The notes below the pieces were generated by a model that saw only the letters and a list, made by a program, of their open reading frames with translations, searched no databases and was not told the DNA's origin. Made by a program: the position numbers and the translations under genes. Shown here piece by piece: positions 27,149-34,646 of a stretch of DNA of 36,313 bases (positions within the stretch are counted from its first letter, which is position 1; every line of letters begins with the position of its first letter). This DNA is from Burkholderiales bacterium. GTDB taxonomy: Bacteria > Pseudomonadota > Gammaproteobacteria > Burkholderiales > Burkholderiaceae_C. The stretch lies in NCBI GenBank assembly GCA_947508055.1, contig CANNRR010000020.1, positions 1-36,313 on the forward strand, in the 5' to 3' direction.

Positions 27149-27847
27149 ATGGAAGTCGACGAGTTCAACATACCGCGTTTTCTTGCAGTCCTGCCGCTGT
27201 TTGGCGATCTATCACCGCTTGAATTGAGTCGCGCCGCGCAGGGTTGCCAAGTTCGCAGACTGGCGCGGTCGGACATGGTTTTTCGATTTGGAGAGCCCTG
27301 TGAGGAGTTCCACGTCGTCATTTCCGGGCAGGTCAAGTTGTTTGCCATATCTCCTGGGGGGCATGAAAAAGTCATCGAGTTGGTCGGCCCAGGGCAGAGT
27401 TTTGCCGAGGCACTGATGTTCACCGGCAAGGCGTACATCCTGAATGCAGAAGCGCTGTCCAGTACGCTGCTGTTAACAGTTAGCAAGCACGCGATTTTGG
27501 CTGAGATCGAAAGAGACCCGCGTTTTTCCATGAAGATGCTGGCGGGCATTTCACGTCGCTTGCACGGCCTAGTCCATGACATTGAGTCGGGTGCCTTACA
27601 CAGTGGCATGCAGCGAGTCATTGGCTACCTGTTGCGTGAGAATGAAGTTCAGGATTGTTCAACCGGAGAGGTGTTTACGGTGTCACTTCCGGTAACCAAG
27701 GCGACAATTGCCTCGCGTTTGTCCCTCACGCCCGAGTACTTTTCCAAGGTGCTTCGTGAACTGGAAGAGGCAAACCTTATTGAAATTGACAAGCGCGATA
27801 TTCGAATCATCGACGGCCAGCGCCTGTTGCGCTATGGCGTTCAGTGA
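27149..27847 (+). CDS. Crp/Fnr-family regulator, DNR/NnrR-like (no Fe-S cysteines)
   Basis: This is a 232-residue transcription regulator. The N-terminal cyclic-nucleotide-binding-type beta barrel contains FRFGEPCEEFHVVISGQVKL and GPGQSFAEALMF. A long dimerisation helix follows, then a C-terminal helix-turn-helix (about 183-205, TKATIASRLSLTPEYFSKVL). The recognition helix has E-x-x-S-K where FNR has E-x-x-S-R, compatible with a TTGAT-type half-site. The N-terminal cysteine cluster of oxygen-sensing FNR is missing, as in the NO-responsive DNR group. I chose the ATG at 27149 because it gives the DNR-like length; earlier starts overlap the terminator. Its position between the c551 gene and napB, convergent with the nir-nap array, suggests control of denitrification. 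Confidence 0.88.
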   Translation: MEVDEFNIPRFLAVLPLFGDLSPLELSRAAQGCQVRRLARSDMVFRFGEPCEEFHVVISGQVKLFAISPGGHEKVIELVGPGQSFAEALMFTGKAYILNAEALSSTLLLTVSKHAILAEIERDPRFSMKMLAGISRRLHGLVHDIESGALHSGMQRVIGYLLRENEVQDCSTGEVFTVSLPVTKATIASRLSLTPEYFSKVLRELEEANLIEIDKRDIRIIDGQRLLRYGVQ

Positions 27848-27864
27848 GCGCTCAAATCGCTAAT

Positions 27865-28326
27865 TTATAGTTTGGGAATGGCGCTTCCTACAAAATTTTG
27901 CTTGACCAACGGGGCCGCGTCTACTTGCGGCACATGGCAAGTGTTGCATTGCCACCGGGTCATAGCAACCTTTTGATTTATGAAGTGGCTATCCGCCATT
28001 TTTGGTGCTCCTTTTTCCTTGTATTTGGCCAGCCCGTGGCACTCTACGCACTGGTTGTCTTCAAGAGTAATTTCATCAAAATTTTCCAGCGTGTGCGGGA
28101 TAACGGGTGGTTGCCCGTTGAAAGTCCTGGCAACCAGTTGTTGTTGGCCTGGCTTTTTTCCCTGGTAGGCTTTGGCGTCGAATGGTGCATCGGACACGTT
28201 CACATCGGTGCCGCGCATTGTGTTAACCTTTTCATATGCGATCGTGTTTTCAGATACAGCGCAGCCCACGCTAAGTACAACAACGGTGAGGGTCGCCAGG
28301 GTCAGACGAAAGTGTTTGCTTATCAT
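27865..28326 (-). CDS. napB: periplasmic nitrate reductase, dihaem cytochrome c subunit NapB
   Basis: NapB passes electrons to the catalytic subunit NapA in the periplasm. The 153-residue product has two haem sites, Cys93-Cys96-His97 (CVECH) and Cys127-Cys130-His131 (CNTCH), with the typical context DNQCVECHGL and ADSHFINQKV between them supplying a distal histidine. The ATG at 28326 has GAGGAG upstream; the longer reading to 28446 overlaps napH and lacks a signal peptide. The N-terminus reads LTVVVLSVGC with Cys22, which looks like a lipoprotein signal (lipobox) and not a plain Sec signal. It is the last gene of the array and converges on the regulator gene. Confidence 0.95.
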   Translation of the reverse strand: MISKHFRLTLATLTVVVLSVGCAVSENTIAYEKVNTMRGTDVNVSDAPFDAKAYQGKKPGQQQLVARTFNGQPPVIPHTLENFDEITLEDNQCVECHGLAKYKEKGAPKMADSHFINQKVAMTRWQCNTCHVPQVDAAPLVKQNFVGSAIPKL

Positions 28327-28342
28327 GGTGGAATACTCCTCG

Positions 28343-29254
28343 TTAAACGGATGGTTGTGACTGCCCAGAAGCGGCTTTGTGCTCGGTGCAGGGTGATTTA
28401 TCGAAACGTGTGGAAAAGAAAAAAACATCTTTGGAACAGACGTCAATACAGCGTCCGCAATTCGTGCAGTTGGGTGACAGGACCACTGGGCTAGCCCCGG
28501 CAGGTCCGCCTTTCAGTGGGATTTTCAGAATCAGCGGCTCCGGGCAAACAGCGTAGCAATCTGCACAATCGTTGCATGCAGACCGCTTCTTAGCCGAAAT
28601 CCTGACTGTGCTCTTTAACCCAATCAAGCTGTAGGTTGCACCGACGGGGCAGGCGCGCCCACACCAACCCCGTTGTATAACGAACAAGTCAAACAGAAAG
28701 ACGATCACAACCACCGCCCAGGCCAGAGCGCCACCAAATAGCAAGCCTCGGTGCAAAAGGGTTACCGGGTTAATCCACTCCCACGCAACGCTACCTGTGG
28801 CAGCACTTACCACCAGCGTCATGGCCAGAATCCAATAGCGGGCATCCCGCGATAAATGGGCGCCACCCCGGATACCCAAACGTAGGCGTAACCAAGCGGC
28901 AAAGTCCGTAATCGGGTTGACTGGACAAACCCACGCACAATAGGCTCGACCTCCGAACAAGGCGTAAAAGCCCAAAACTATAGATGCCCCAATCAGGGCT
29001 GTGGCCTGCGGCCAGTGCCCTGTTGCGATCGACTGAAGCAACACGTAAGGGTCAGTCAGGGGCAAAACATTCAACGTCAGGCTGGAACTCAAATTACCCT
29101 TAACGATCCAGATACCTGCCCATGGGCCGAGCAAGAACAGCCCAAGCAGGCCCAACTGGGAGAGTCTTCTCAATACCAGCCACTGATGCGACTTCCACCA
29201 CCCTTTGGTCTCCAGTGCATCCTTGCCTATCGACGTGCCAATGAAGAAACTCAT
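28343..29254 (-). CDS. napH: quinol dehydrogenase membrane component NapH
   Basis: NapH is an inner-membrane iron-sulfur protein that, with NapG, moves electrons from quinol to periplasmic nitrate reductase. The 303-residue protein has about four hydrophobic helices. Two C-x3-CP motifs flank the membrane part ([11 protein letters not shown] and [11 protein letters not shown]), and two [4Fe-4S] ferredoxin motifs lie near the C-terminus ([12 protein letters not shown] and [11 protein letters not shown]). The ATG overlaps the napG stop by 4 nt. Confidence 0.96.
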   Translation of the reverse strand: MSFFIGTSIGKDALETKGWWKSHQWLVLRRLSQLGLLGLFLLGPWAGIWIVKGNLSSSLTLNVLPLTDPYVLLQSIATGHWPQATALIGASIVLGFYALFGGRAYCAWVCPVNPITDFAAWLRLRLGIRGGAHLSRDARYWILAMTLVVSAATGSVAWEWINPVTLLHRGLLFGGALAWAVVVIVFLFDLFVIQRGWCGRACPVGATYSLIGLKSTVRISAKKRSACNDCADCYAVCPEPLILKIPLKGGPAGASPVVLSPNCTNCGRCIDVCSKDVFFFSTRFDKSPCTEHKAASGQSQPSV

Positions 29255-30057
29255 CGCAGTGCGTCCTTGCTGCCAGGGTCAAAATGCCCCGGTAAACGCA
29301 TGCCTTCTGGCAGTCGGTCGGGAAGATCCAGGTTGCCCTGGCTTTCAATGAGTGAACGCCCATCATTGTTCTTTTGTTCGACCCATCCCAATCTATAGTG
29401 ATCCCCCATTTCACCCTTCGCGAGATTGATGGGGTAAACCTTAATTGCGGCGGTCTTGAGCACACACGCTTGCTCACATTTGCCACACCCGGTGCAGGCG
29501 TCTGAATGTACAACGGGTTCGAAAATGGCGTGGCGCTCTGTTCTGGTGTTGTGGCGCAATTCCAGGGTTATTGCTTTGTCAATTAGTGGACATACCCTGT
29601 AGCACACATCGCATCGCAAGCCCTGAAAGTTGAGGCAGGTTTCCTTGTCGACCAGCACCGCTAGTCCTATGCGTGCCTTCTTGATGTCTGTCAGGTTGTG
29701 GTCGAGCGCACCGCTAGGGCAGGCCTTGACGCAGGGTACGTCCTCACACATTTCGCAGGCGCCAATACGGGACACAAAAAAGGGTGTACCGGTTGAGACC
29801 GGTTGGCCCGGTGCAGACAGATGCAGGATTTGGGGTGGGCAGTCGCGCACGCATAGCCCGCAGCGCACGCAGGCCCCCAAAAAAGTACCCTCCGACCCGG
29901 CGCCAGGTGGACGCAATGCCTGAGCCGGCAATGCCTTGGCCTGTGTGACCGCAAGTCCTAACCCGAGCCCCAGCATTCCGACTCCGCAACCCATCCGTGC
30001 TGCGTTGAGCACGAACGTTCGGCGCTCGGCATTTCTGCGGTTTGTGGAGTCGTTCAT
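29251..30057 (-). CDS. napG: ferredoxin-type protein NapG
   Basis: NapG is a periplasmic iron-sulfur partner of NapH. From the ATG at 30057 the product has 268 residues with a twin-arginine-type signal ([20 protein letters not shown], hydrophobic to ~45). It has four cysteine clusters: [43 protein letters not shown] and [15 protein letters not shown] at 30114, 6 nt after the napA stop, would add 19 residues before the Tat motif and cannot be excluded. The Tat signal implies export after cluster insertion. Confidence 0.93.
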   Translation of the reverse strand: MNDSTNRRNAERRTFVLNAARMGCGVGMLGLGLGLAVTQAKALPAQALRPPGAGSEGTFLGACVRCGLCVRDCPPQILHLSAPGQPVSTGTPFFVSRIGACEMCEDVPCVKACPSGALDHNLTDIKKARIGLAVLVDKETCLNFQGLRCDVCYRVCPLIDKAITLELRHNTRTERHAIFEPVVHSDACTGCGKCEQACVLKTAAIKVYPINLAKGEMGDHYRLGWVEQKNNDGRSLIESQGNLDLPDRLPEGMRLPGHFDPGSKDALR

Positions 30058-30120
30058 ACGGATGCTGAAACCAGGGCCAGGTTGATCTCTAATTGCGTCT
30101 TGTGGTCGTGTCAATGCTCA

Positions 30121-32658
30121 TCAGGCTTTGATAACCTTGCATGCGCATTTTTTGAAGTCGGTTTCCTTCGAGATAGGGCAGGTCGCATCCAGCGTAAGCT
30201 TGTTGACCAATCGGTTCTCATCAAAAAATGGTACAAAAACGAGCCCCAATGGTGGCTTGTTGCGACCGCGGGTTTCGACCTTTGTTGTGATCTCACCTCG
30301 ACGCGTCGCTACTTTGACGGTATCTCCGCGCTGTAGTCCACGGTTCTTCGCGTCATCGGGGTGCATATATATCCAGGCATCCGGCATGGCGCGGTAAAGT
30401 TCTGGCACACGGCGGGTCATGGAGCCTGTATGCCAGTGTTCGAGCACGCGTCCCGTGCAAAGCCACAGGTCGTAGTCCTTGTCGGGCATCTCGGCCGCTG
30501 GCTGGTAGGGTAGGGCGAAAATGACCGCTTTGCCGTCAGGTTTTCCATAGAACTTTAGCGTTTCACCCTTCTTGATGTAGGAGTCAAAGCCCTCACGGTA
30601 GCGCCACAGGGTTTCCTTTCCATCGACCACCGGCCAGCGCAGTCCCCTGGTTTTGTGGTAGATATCGAACTCGCCCAGGTCCTTGCCTTTGCCGACGCCA
30701 AACCGGCGGTACTCTTCAAATAAGCCCTTTTGAACGTAGTAGCCAAAGGCGTCTGTTTCGTCGTTGGTGTAGTTGGCCCACGCGTGTGCATTAACGCGCG
30801 CCGCTTCCGGCTTGCCGAACTTGTCAACTTCACCGTTGGCGTAGAGCACGTCATACAGGGTCTTTCCCTTGTACTGGGGATTTTTCTCCAGCATGTCAGC
30901 GGGCCATACTTCTTCTGTTTTGAATCGTTTGGAAAACTCCATGTATTGCCACAGATCGCTGCGGGATTCACCCGGTGCTTTGACCTGTTGCCGCCAGAAC
31001 TGGCTGCGCCGCTCTGCATTGCCGAAGGCACCTTCTTTTTCCATCCACATAGCGGATGGAAGGATCAGGTCTGCGCTAACTGCCGACACCGTGGGGTAGC
31101 AATCTGAAACAACAATGAAATTCTCAGGATTGCGCCATCCTGGGTAAATTTCCCCGTTGATGTTGGGCCCGGCCTGCATATTGTTATTGGTCGAGGACCA
31201 ATAGAAATTGAGCTTGCCGTCTTTCAACGCACGGCTCTGCGCTACCGCGTGCAACCCTGGTGCCGCCTGAATCGTGCCGGCGGGTACCTTCCATATCTTT
31301 TCCGCAGCCTCTCGGTGTGCGGGGTTTGCGACGAGCATGTCAGCAGGCAAGCGGTGCGCAAAAGTACCAGTTTCGCGCGCAGTTCCACAAGCCGAGGGTT
31401 GGCCGGTGAGGGAGAAAGGACTGTTGCCCGGCTCCGAGATCTTGCCCACTAAAAGGTGGACGTTGTAGATCATGTTGTTGGCCCAGGTGCCACGGGTGTG
31501 CTGGTTGAAACCCATGGTCCAGAACGATGTCACTTTGTTCTTCGGGTCGGCGTAGGTCTTGGCCAAGTCCAGCAGTTTTTCCTTGGCAACACCAGAAATC
31601 TCGTGCGCCCTTTCAAGTGTGTACTCGGCCACAAACGCCTTGAATTGGTCGAAATTTATGGGCTTTGCGTCCATTGGATTGCCACGTGGCTTTCCATCTG
31701 CGCCAGGGTAGCCATTGTTCATCGCGGCCTGTTCCAATGGATGGTTGGGGCGCAAGCCATATCCAATGTCGGTCACGCCTTCAGCGAAGTTGACGTGCTT
31801 CTTGACGAAGTCTTCGTTCACGGCACCACTTTGAATGATGTAGTTGCAGATGTAGTTCATGATCGCTAGATCGGACTGCGGCTTGAAGATCATTTCAGAG
31901 TCCGACAGCTCAGTAGAGCGGTGCGAGAACGTAGACAGAGTCTTGATCTTCACATGCTTCGCAGTCAGGCGACGGTCGGTCATGCGAGACCACAAAATGG
32001 GGTGCATTTCTGCCATATTGGAGCCCCACAACACAAACGTATCGGCGTGCTCTATATCGTCATAGCATCCCATCGGCTCGTCCGAGCCAAAAGTGCGAAT
32101 GAATCCAAACACCGCGGACGCCATGCAGTGGCGGGCATTTGGGTCAAGGTTGTTGGACCGAAAACCTGCCTTGAATAGTTTGTTCGCGGCATAGCCTTCC
32201 CAGATCGTCCATTGGCCGGAACCAAACATGCCAATCGCCGTGGGCCCCTTGGCTTTGAGTGTGACCTTTACTTTTTCTTCCATGATGTCAAAGGCCTGCT
32301 TCCAACTGATGGGAGCGAATTCACCATTTTTGTCAAACTTACCGTCCTTCATGCGCAGCAGCGGGCGCGTCAAGCGGTCATTGCCGTACTGGATTTTGGA
32401 CAGGAAATAACCCTTTACGCAGTTGATGCCCTTGTTCACCGGAGCATCAGGGTCTCCCTGCGTGGCAACAATGCGTCCTTCCTTGACACCGACCAATACG
32501 CCGCAGCCTGTTCCACAGTAACGGCAAACTCCTTTGTCCCATCGAATGCCTTCGTCAGTTGCCGCATTGGCCACTGCGCCAGGAAGTGTCATTCCTGCCG
32601 TGGTCGCCGCGGCGGTTGCGGCATGGATTTTGATGAACTCACGTCGTGTCTGTGTCAT
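30121..32658 (-). CDS. napA: periplasmic nitrate reductase catalytic subunit NapA
   Basis: NapA reduces nitrate to nitrite in the periplasm using a bis-MGD molybdenum cofactor. The 845-residue protein starts with a Tat signal (TRREFIK at residues 4-10), has the [4Fe-4S] ligands Cys45, Cys48, Cys52 and Cys80 (CRYCGTGC...NC), and carries the molybdenum-ligand cysteine Cys178 in [13 protein letters not shown]. Further typical stretches are [26 protein letters not shown], and the C-terminal [20 protein letters not shown] cofactor-binding segment. Its length is close to E. coli NapA (828). The AGGAG ribosome-binding site lies inside the end of napD, whose stop is only 1 nt before the napA ATG. Confidence 0.98.
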   Translation of the reverse strand: MTQTRREFIKIHAATAAATTAGMTLPGAVANAATDEGIRWDKGVCRYCGTGCGVLVGVKEGRIVATQGDPDAPVNKGINCVKGYFLSKIQYGNDRLTRPLLRMKDGKFDKNGEFAPISWKQAFDIMEEKVKVTLKAKGPTAIGMFGSGQWTIWEGYAANKLFKAGFRSNNLDPNARHCMASAVFGFIRTFGSDEPMGCYDDIEHADTFVLWGSNMAEMHPILWSRMTDRRLTAKHVKIKTLSTFSHRSTELSDSEMIFKPQSDLAIMNYICNYIIQSGAVNEDFVKKHVNFAEGVTDIGYGLRPNHPLEQAAMNNGYPGADGKPRGNPMDAKPINFDQFKAFVAEYTLERAHEISGVAKEKLLDLAKTYADPKNKVTSFWTMGFNQHTRGTWANNMIYNVHLLVGKISEPGNSPFSLTGQPSACGTARETGTFAHRLPADMLVANPAHREAAEKIWKVPAGTIQAAPGLHAVAQSRALKDGKLNFYWSSTNNNMQAGPNINGEIYPGWRNPENFIVVSDCYPTVSAVSADLILPSAMWMEKEGAFGNAERRSQFWRQQVKAPGESRSDLWQYMEFSKRFKTEEVWPADMLEKNPQYKGKTLYDVLYANGEVDKFGKPEAARVNAHAWANYTNDETDAFGYYVQKGLFEEYRRFGVGKGKDLGEFDIYHKTRGLRWPVVDGKETLWRYREGFDSYIKKGETLKFYGKPDGKAVIFALPYQPAAEMPDKDYDLWLCTGRVLEHWHTGSMTRRVPELYRAMPDAWIYMHPDDAKNRGLQRGDTVKVATRRGEITTKVETRGRNKPPLGLVFVPFFDENRLVNKLTLDATCPISKETDFKKCACKVIKA

Positions 32659-32659
32659 T

Positions 32660-32908
32660 TCATATCTCCTGGTCAGGTTCGGATTCGATTTGGTGATAGA
32701 CCATGGCAGCGGACAACACGCCGTCGGTCTTTGATATGCGCTCGTAAGCGGCGATAGTCTCCCGGTCGGACTCGGTTTCTATCGTGACAATGAGCTTGCC
32801 CTCGGGCGATGCGGCATGGATTTCGACCCCCGCCTGCTGTGTCAAAAGTGCCTGCACAGCGAGCGCTTGCCCATCCTGTGCATTGACAATAAGGCTTGAT
32901 ACGTTCAT
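32660..32908 (-). CDS. napD: NapA signal-peptide-binding chaperone NapD
   Basis: NapD binds the twin-arginine signal of NapA and delays export until the molybdenum cofactor is in place. The 82-residue product has the small ferredoxin-like fold pattern of the family: [13 protein letters not shown], a [18 protein letters not shown] strand-turn-strand, [20 protein letters not shown], and a final YHQIES strand. It immediately precedes napA. The 92 nt upstream, after the haem-protein gene, contain a GCGGGG...CCCCGC inverted repeat (32960-32982) without a T tract. Confidence 0.95.
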   Translation of the reverse strand: MNVSSLIVNAQDGQALAVQALLTQQAGVEIHAASPEGKLIVTIETESDRETIAAYERISKTDGVLSAAMVYHQIESEPDQEI

Positions 32909-32959
32909 GGGGACTCTCGCAATTTTCGGTAACGACCAATGTGCAGGTCAGTCCGGGTG

Positions 32960-32982
32960 CGGGGTGCACATGCAGCCCCGCT
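32960..32982 (-). repeat. inverted repeat between the haem-protein gene and napD
   Basis: GCGGGG and CCCCGC pair across an 11-nt spacer, which itself holds two TGCA copies. No run of T follows on either strand, so it is not a classic terminator; it could mark an mRNA-processing or stabilising hairpin between the nir and nap parts of the array. Confidence 0.4.
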
Positions 32983-33000
32983 TAACCTCTACAAATAGGG

Positions 33001-33870
33001 CTACTGCTTGGTAGCATTGATGTCAGCCTTGGCGTCTATGCCCAAGGTGTATCCCAAGGAAACCTGGTGAAAGCGACCGTGGGTGTAGTCGTCATGAATG
33101 GCGAAACCAAAGTTGTAGGTCTTGCCAGCAGCCAGTGCAATGTCGCCCTCACCGCCAGTGAGTTTGCGGGTAAACGTAACAACCCACTCACCATTTTTTT
33201 GCTCTCCCTTGGCATCAACCAATGCCTTGCCGCCATCCATGACGCGCTTGTCGGCAACGTAGCCATCATGCTTGGTGCCTTTTGAAGTCCATTGCAGCAA
33301 GTCGTAATACTTGCCAGACGCCAAGCTTCCACCCGTCACATATTTGGTCTTTTTGTCATCCTTGCCTTCTGGCATAGTGCGTGCGTCAACGTGGCAGGTT
33401 TCCCAGCAACCAGACAGGTTGGCACGTTCCACTTTGTTGTCTTCCAGCATGAAAGCCAGCTTGACAGCATTGTCTTTGTCCATCTTTTCGGCGCCACCAG
33501 CAGGCTGTTTCCAGGTGAAACGCAAATACAGATTGGTACCGTCATTGGCTGCCTGAACCATTACGGGAATAGATCCCGCCTTGCCTTTGATTACTGTCGG
33601 CTCGAGCTTTTGGCCGGTGACCATTTTCTTGCCCATATCGGCGGCCTCAGCATCATGGCAGCTAGCGCATGTTTCGCCCTTTTTCATGGCGCGTGCGCCA
33701 CCGTGCTCGGAGCCGGTGACCATCCACTCGATAGGAGACACCCCTGGGTAAAAAATCGTAATTTTTTTGCTTGGGGTCTTACTCCAGTCAGGCGCGACCG
33801 CGCTGACGCCAGCGGCTGCCAGAGCCAGCGACAGAGCCAGTCCGATGCGTGGGAAGTGTTGGAATTTCAT
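33001..33870 (-). CDS. periplasmic cytochrome with ethylbenzene-dehydrogenase-type haem domain
   Basis: This 289-residue exported protein has a signal peptide cleaved near SAVA (residues 23-26). A CxxCH haem site lies at Cys68, Cys71, His72 (CASCH). From about residue 80 it follows the pattern of the ethylbenzene dehydrogenase gamma-subunit / cytochrome c-552-like domain (PVMVQAANDGTNLYLRFTW, LSGCWETCHVDARTMPEG, YYDLLQWTS, FGFAIHDDYTHGRFHQVSLG). The second cysteine pair, Cys155 and Cys159 with His160, is a CX3CH motif, one residue longer than the usual haem-c site. It lies between the tetraheme gene and napD with AGGAG before the ATG. An electron-transfer role in the nir/nap chain is inferred; the partner is unknown. 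Confidence 0.85.
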   Translation of the reverse strand: MKFQHFPRIGLALSLALAAAGVSAVAPDWSKTPSKKITIFYPGVSPIEWMVTGSEHGGARAMKKGETCASCHDAEAADMGKKMVTGQKLEPTVIKGKAGSIPVMVQAANDGTNLYLRFTWKQPAGGAEKMDKDNAVKLAFMLEDNKVERANLSGCWETCHVDARTMPEGKDDKKTKYVTGGSLASGKYYDLLQWTSKGTKHDGYVADKRVMDGGKALVDAKGEQKNGEWVVTFTRKLTGGEGDIALAAGKTYNFGFAIHDDYTHGRFHQVSLGYTLGIDAKADINATKQ

Positions 33871-33918
33871 GAGTTTCTCCTGTTACTGTTTGATTGGTTT
33901 CGAATGTGACCGCGGTGC

Positions 33919-34521
33919 TTATTCGTCCGCTTCTGTCATGCCTTTTGGCTTGTGGTGGGCAATGCCTTTGTGGCAGTCGATACAGGTTTCACCGCCAACC
34001 AAGGCCATTTCGTGTGACTTTTGTGCACGTGGTTTTTGAACTTCTTTTTTCATCGATGCCAGCGTGTGGCAGTTGCGGCATTCGATGGAATTGGTCGCTT
34101 TCATCCGGGCCCATTCATTGCGGGCCAAGGTCAGTCGTTTGGCCTCGAACTTCTCTTTGGTGTCGATGGAGCCTAGAAGTTTGTGCAGTACTTCGTTGGA
34201 GGCCTGGATCTTACGGATCATCTTGGGACCCCACTCCCTAGGAACATGGCAATCGGGGCAGGTGGCGCGCACGCCAGTCCGGTTGCTGTAGTGGATGGTC
34301 TCTTTGTATTCAGCATAGACGTTGTCGCGCATTTCGTGGCAACTGATGCAAAAGGCTTCGTTGTTGGTTGCTTCCAGAGCGGCGTGAAATCCACCCCAAA
34401 ACACAATGCCGGCTACAAAGCCAACAACCAGCAGTGCAAACAAGGAGTACTTGCTAGGGGCACGCAATGATTGCCACAGGCGCTTGAGCGCGGATGGGCG
34501 AGAGGTTTCAGATGGGTTCAC
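33919..34521 (-). CDS. nirT: NapC/NirT-family membrane-anchored tetrahaem cytochrome c
   Basis: Proteins of this family oxidise quinol in the inner membrane and donate electrons to periplasmic reductases. The product (200 aa from a GTG at 34521) has one N-terminal membrane anchor (about 26-46, YSLFALLVVGFVAGIVFWGG) and four CxxCH sites starting at Cys58, Cys88, Cys148 and Cys180 (CISCH, CPDCH, CRNCH, CIDCH). A TTG at 34563 would add 14 residues; there is no usable ATG before the anchor. I name it NirT from its place directly after nirS and its NirT-like length, but it could equally be the NapC that the downstream nap genes lack. Confidence 0.9.
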   Translation of the reverse strand: MNPSETSRPSALKRLWQSLRAPSKYSLFALLVVGFVAGIVFWGGFHAALEATNNEAFCISCHEMRDNVYAEYKETIHYSNRTGVRATCPDCHVPREWGPKMIRKIQASNEVLHKLLGSIDTKEKFEAKRLTLARNEWARMKATNSIECRNCHTLASMKKEVQKPRAQKSHEMALVGGETCIDCHKGIAHHKPKGMTEADE

Positions 34522-34563
34522 GTTTGAAAATTCCGTTTTGATGATTTTGGTTCTGCTTTGCAA

Positions 34564-34612
34564 ATCAGCCCCAGGAACGCCGCCGGTAGGTGGAGGTTTT
34601 CATGGGGCTGAT
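34564..34612 (-). repeat. 10-bp perfect inverted repeat in the nirS-nirT gap
   Basis: ATCAGCCCCA (34564-34573) and TGGGGCTGAT (34603-34612) are exact reverse complements across a 29-nt spacer, and pairing can extend by a few bases after one mismatch. No T tract follows, so this looks like an intercistronic mRNA structure that could set the ratio of nirS to downstream messages. Promoter or terminator function is not evident. Confidence 0.6.
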
Positions 34613-34620
34613 AATTTCAG

Positions 34621-34646
34621 TCGATCAACTGATCAGATGATCAATA
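34621..34646. repeat. three GATC sites at exact 8-nt spacing after the nirS stop
   Basis: GATC occurs at 34623, 34631 and 34639, each in a related octamer (TTGATCAT, CTGATCAG, TTGATCGA on the minus strand). They lie immediately after the nirS stop codon. The TTGAT and ATCAG halves resemble an FNR site but with a 6-nt spacer instead of 4. The meaning is unknown. Confidence 0.35.

Noticed and set aside
33890-33903. TTGAT-N4-TTCGA resembling an FNR site between the tetrahaem and haem-protein genes
   Set aside because: It matches 8 of 10 positions, but an activator there would place the start point inside the downstream coding sequence, and no -10 box fits.
33292-33909. 205-codon plus-strand frame over the haem-protein gene
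   Set aside because: The minus strand encodes an exported cytochrome with signal peptide and haem site; the plus-strand frame has no start signal or domain.
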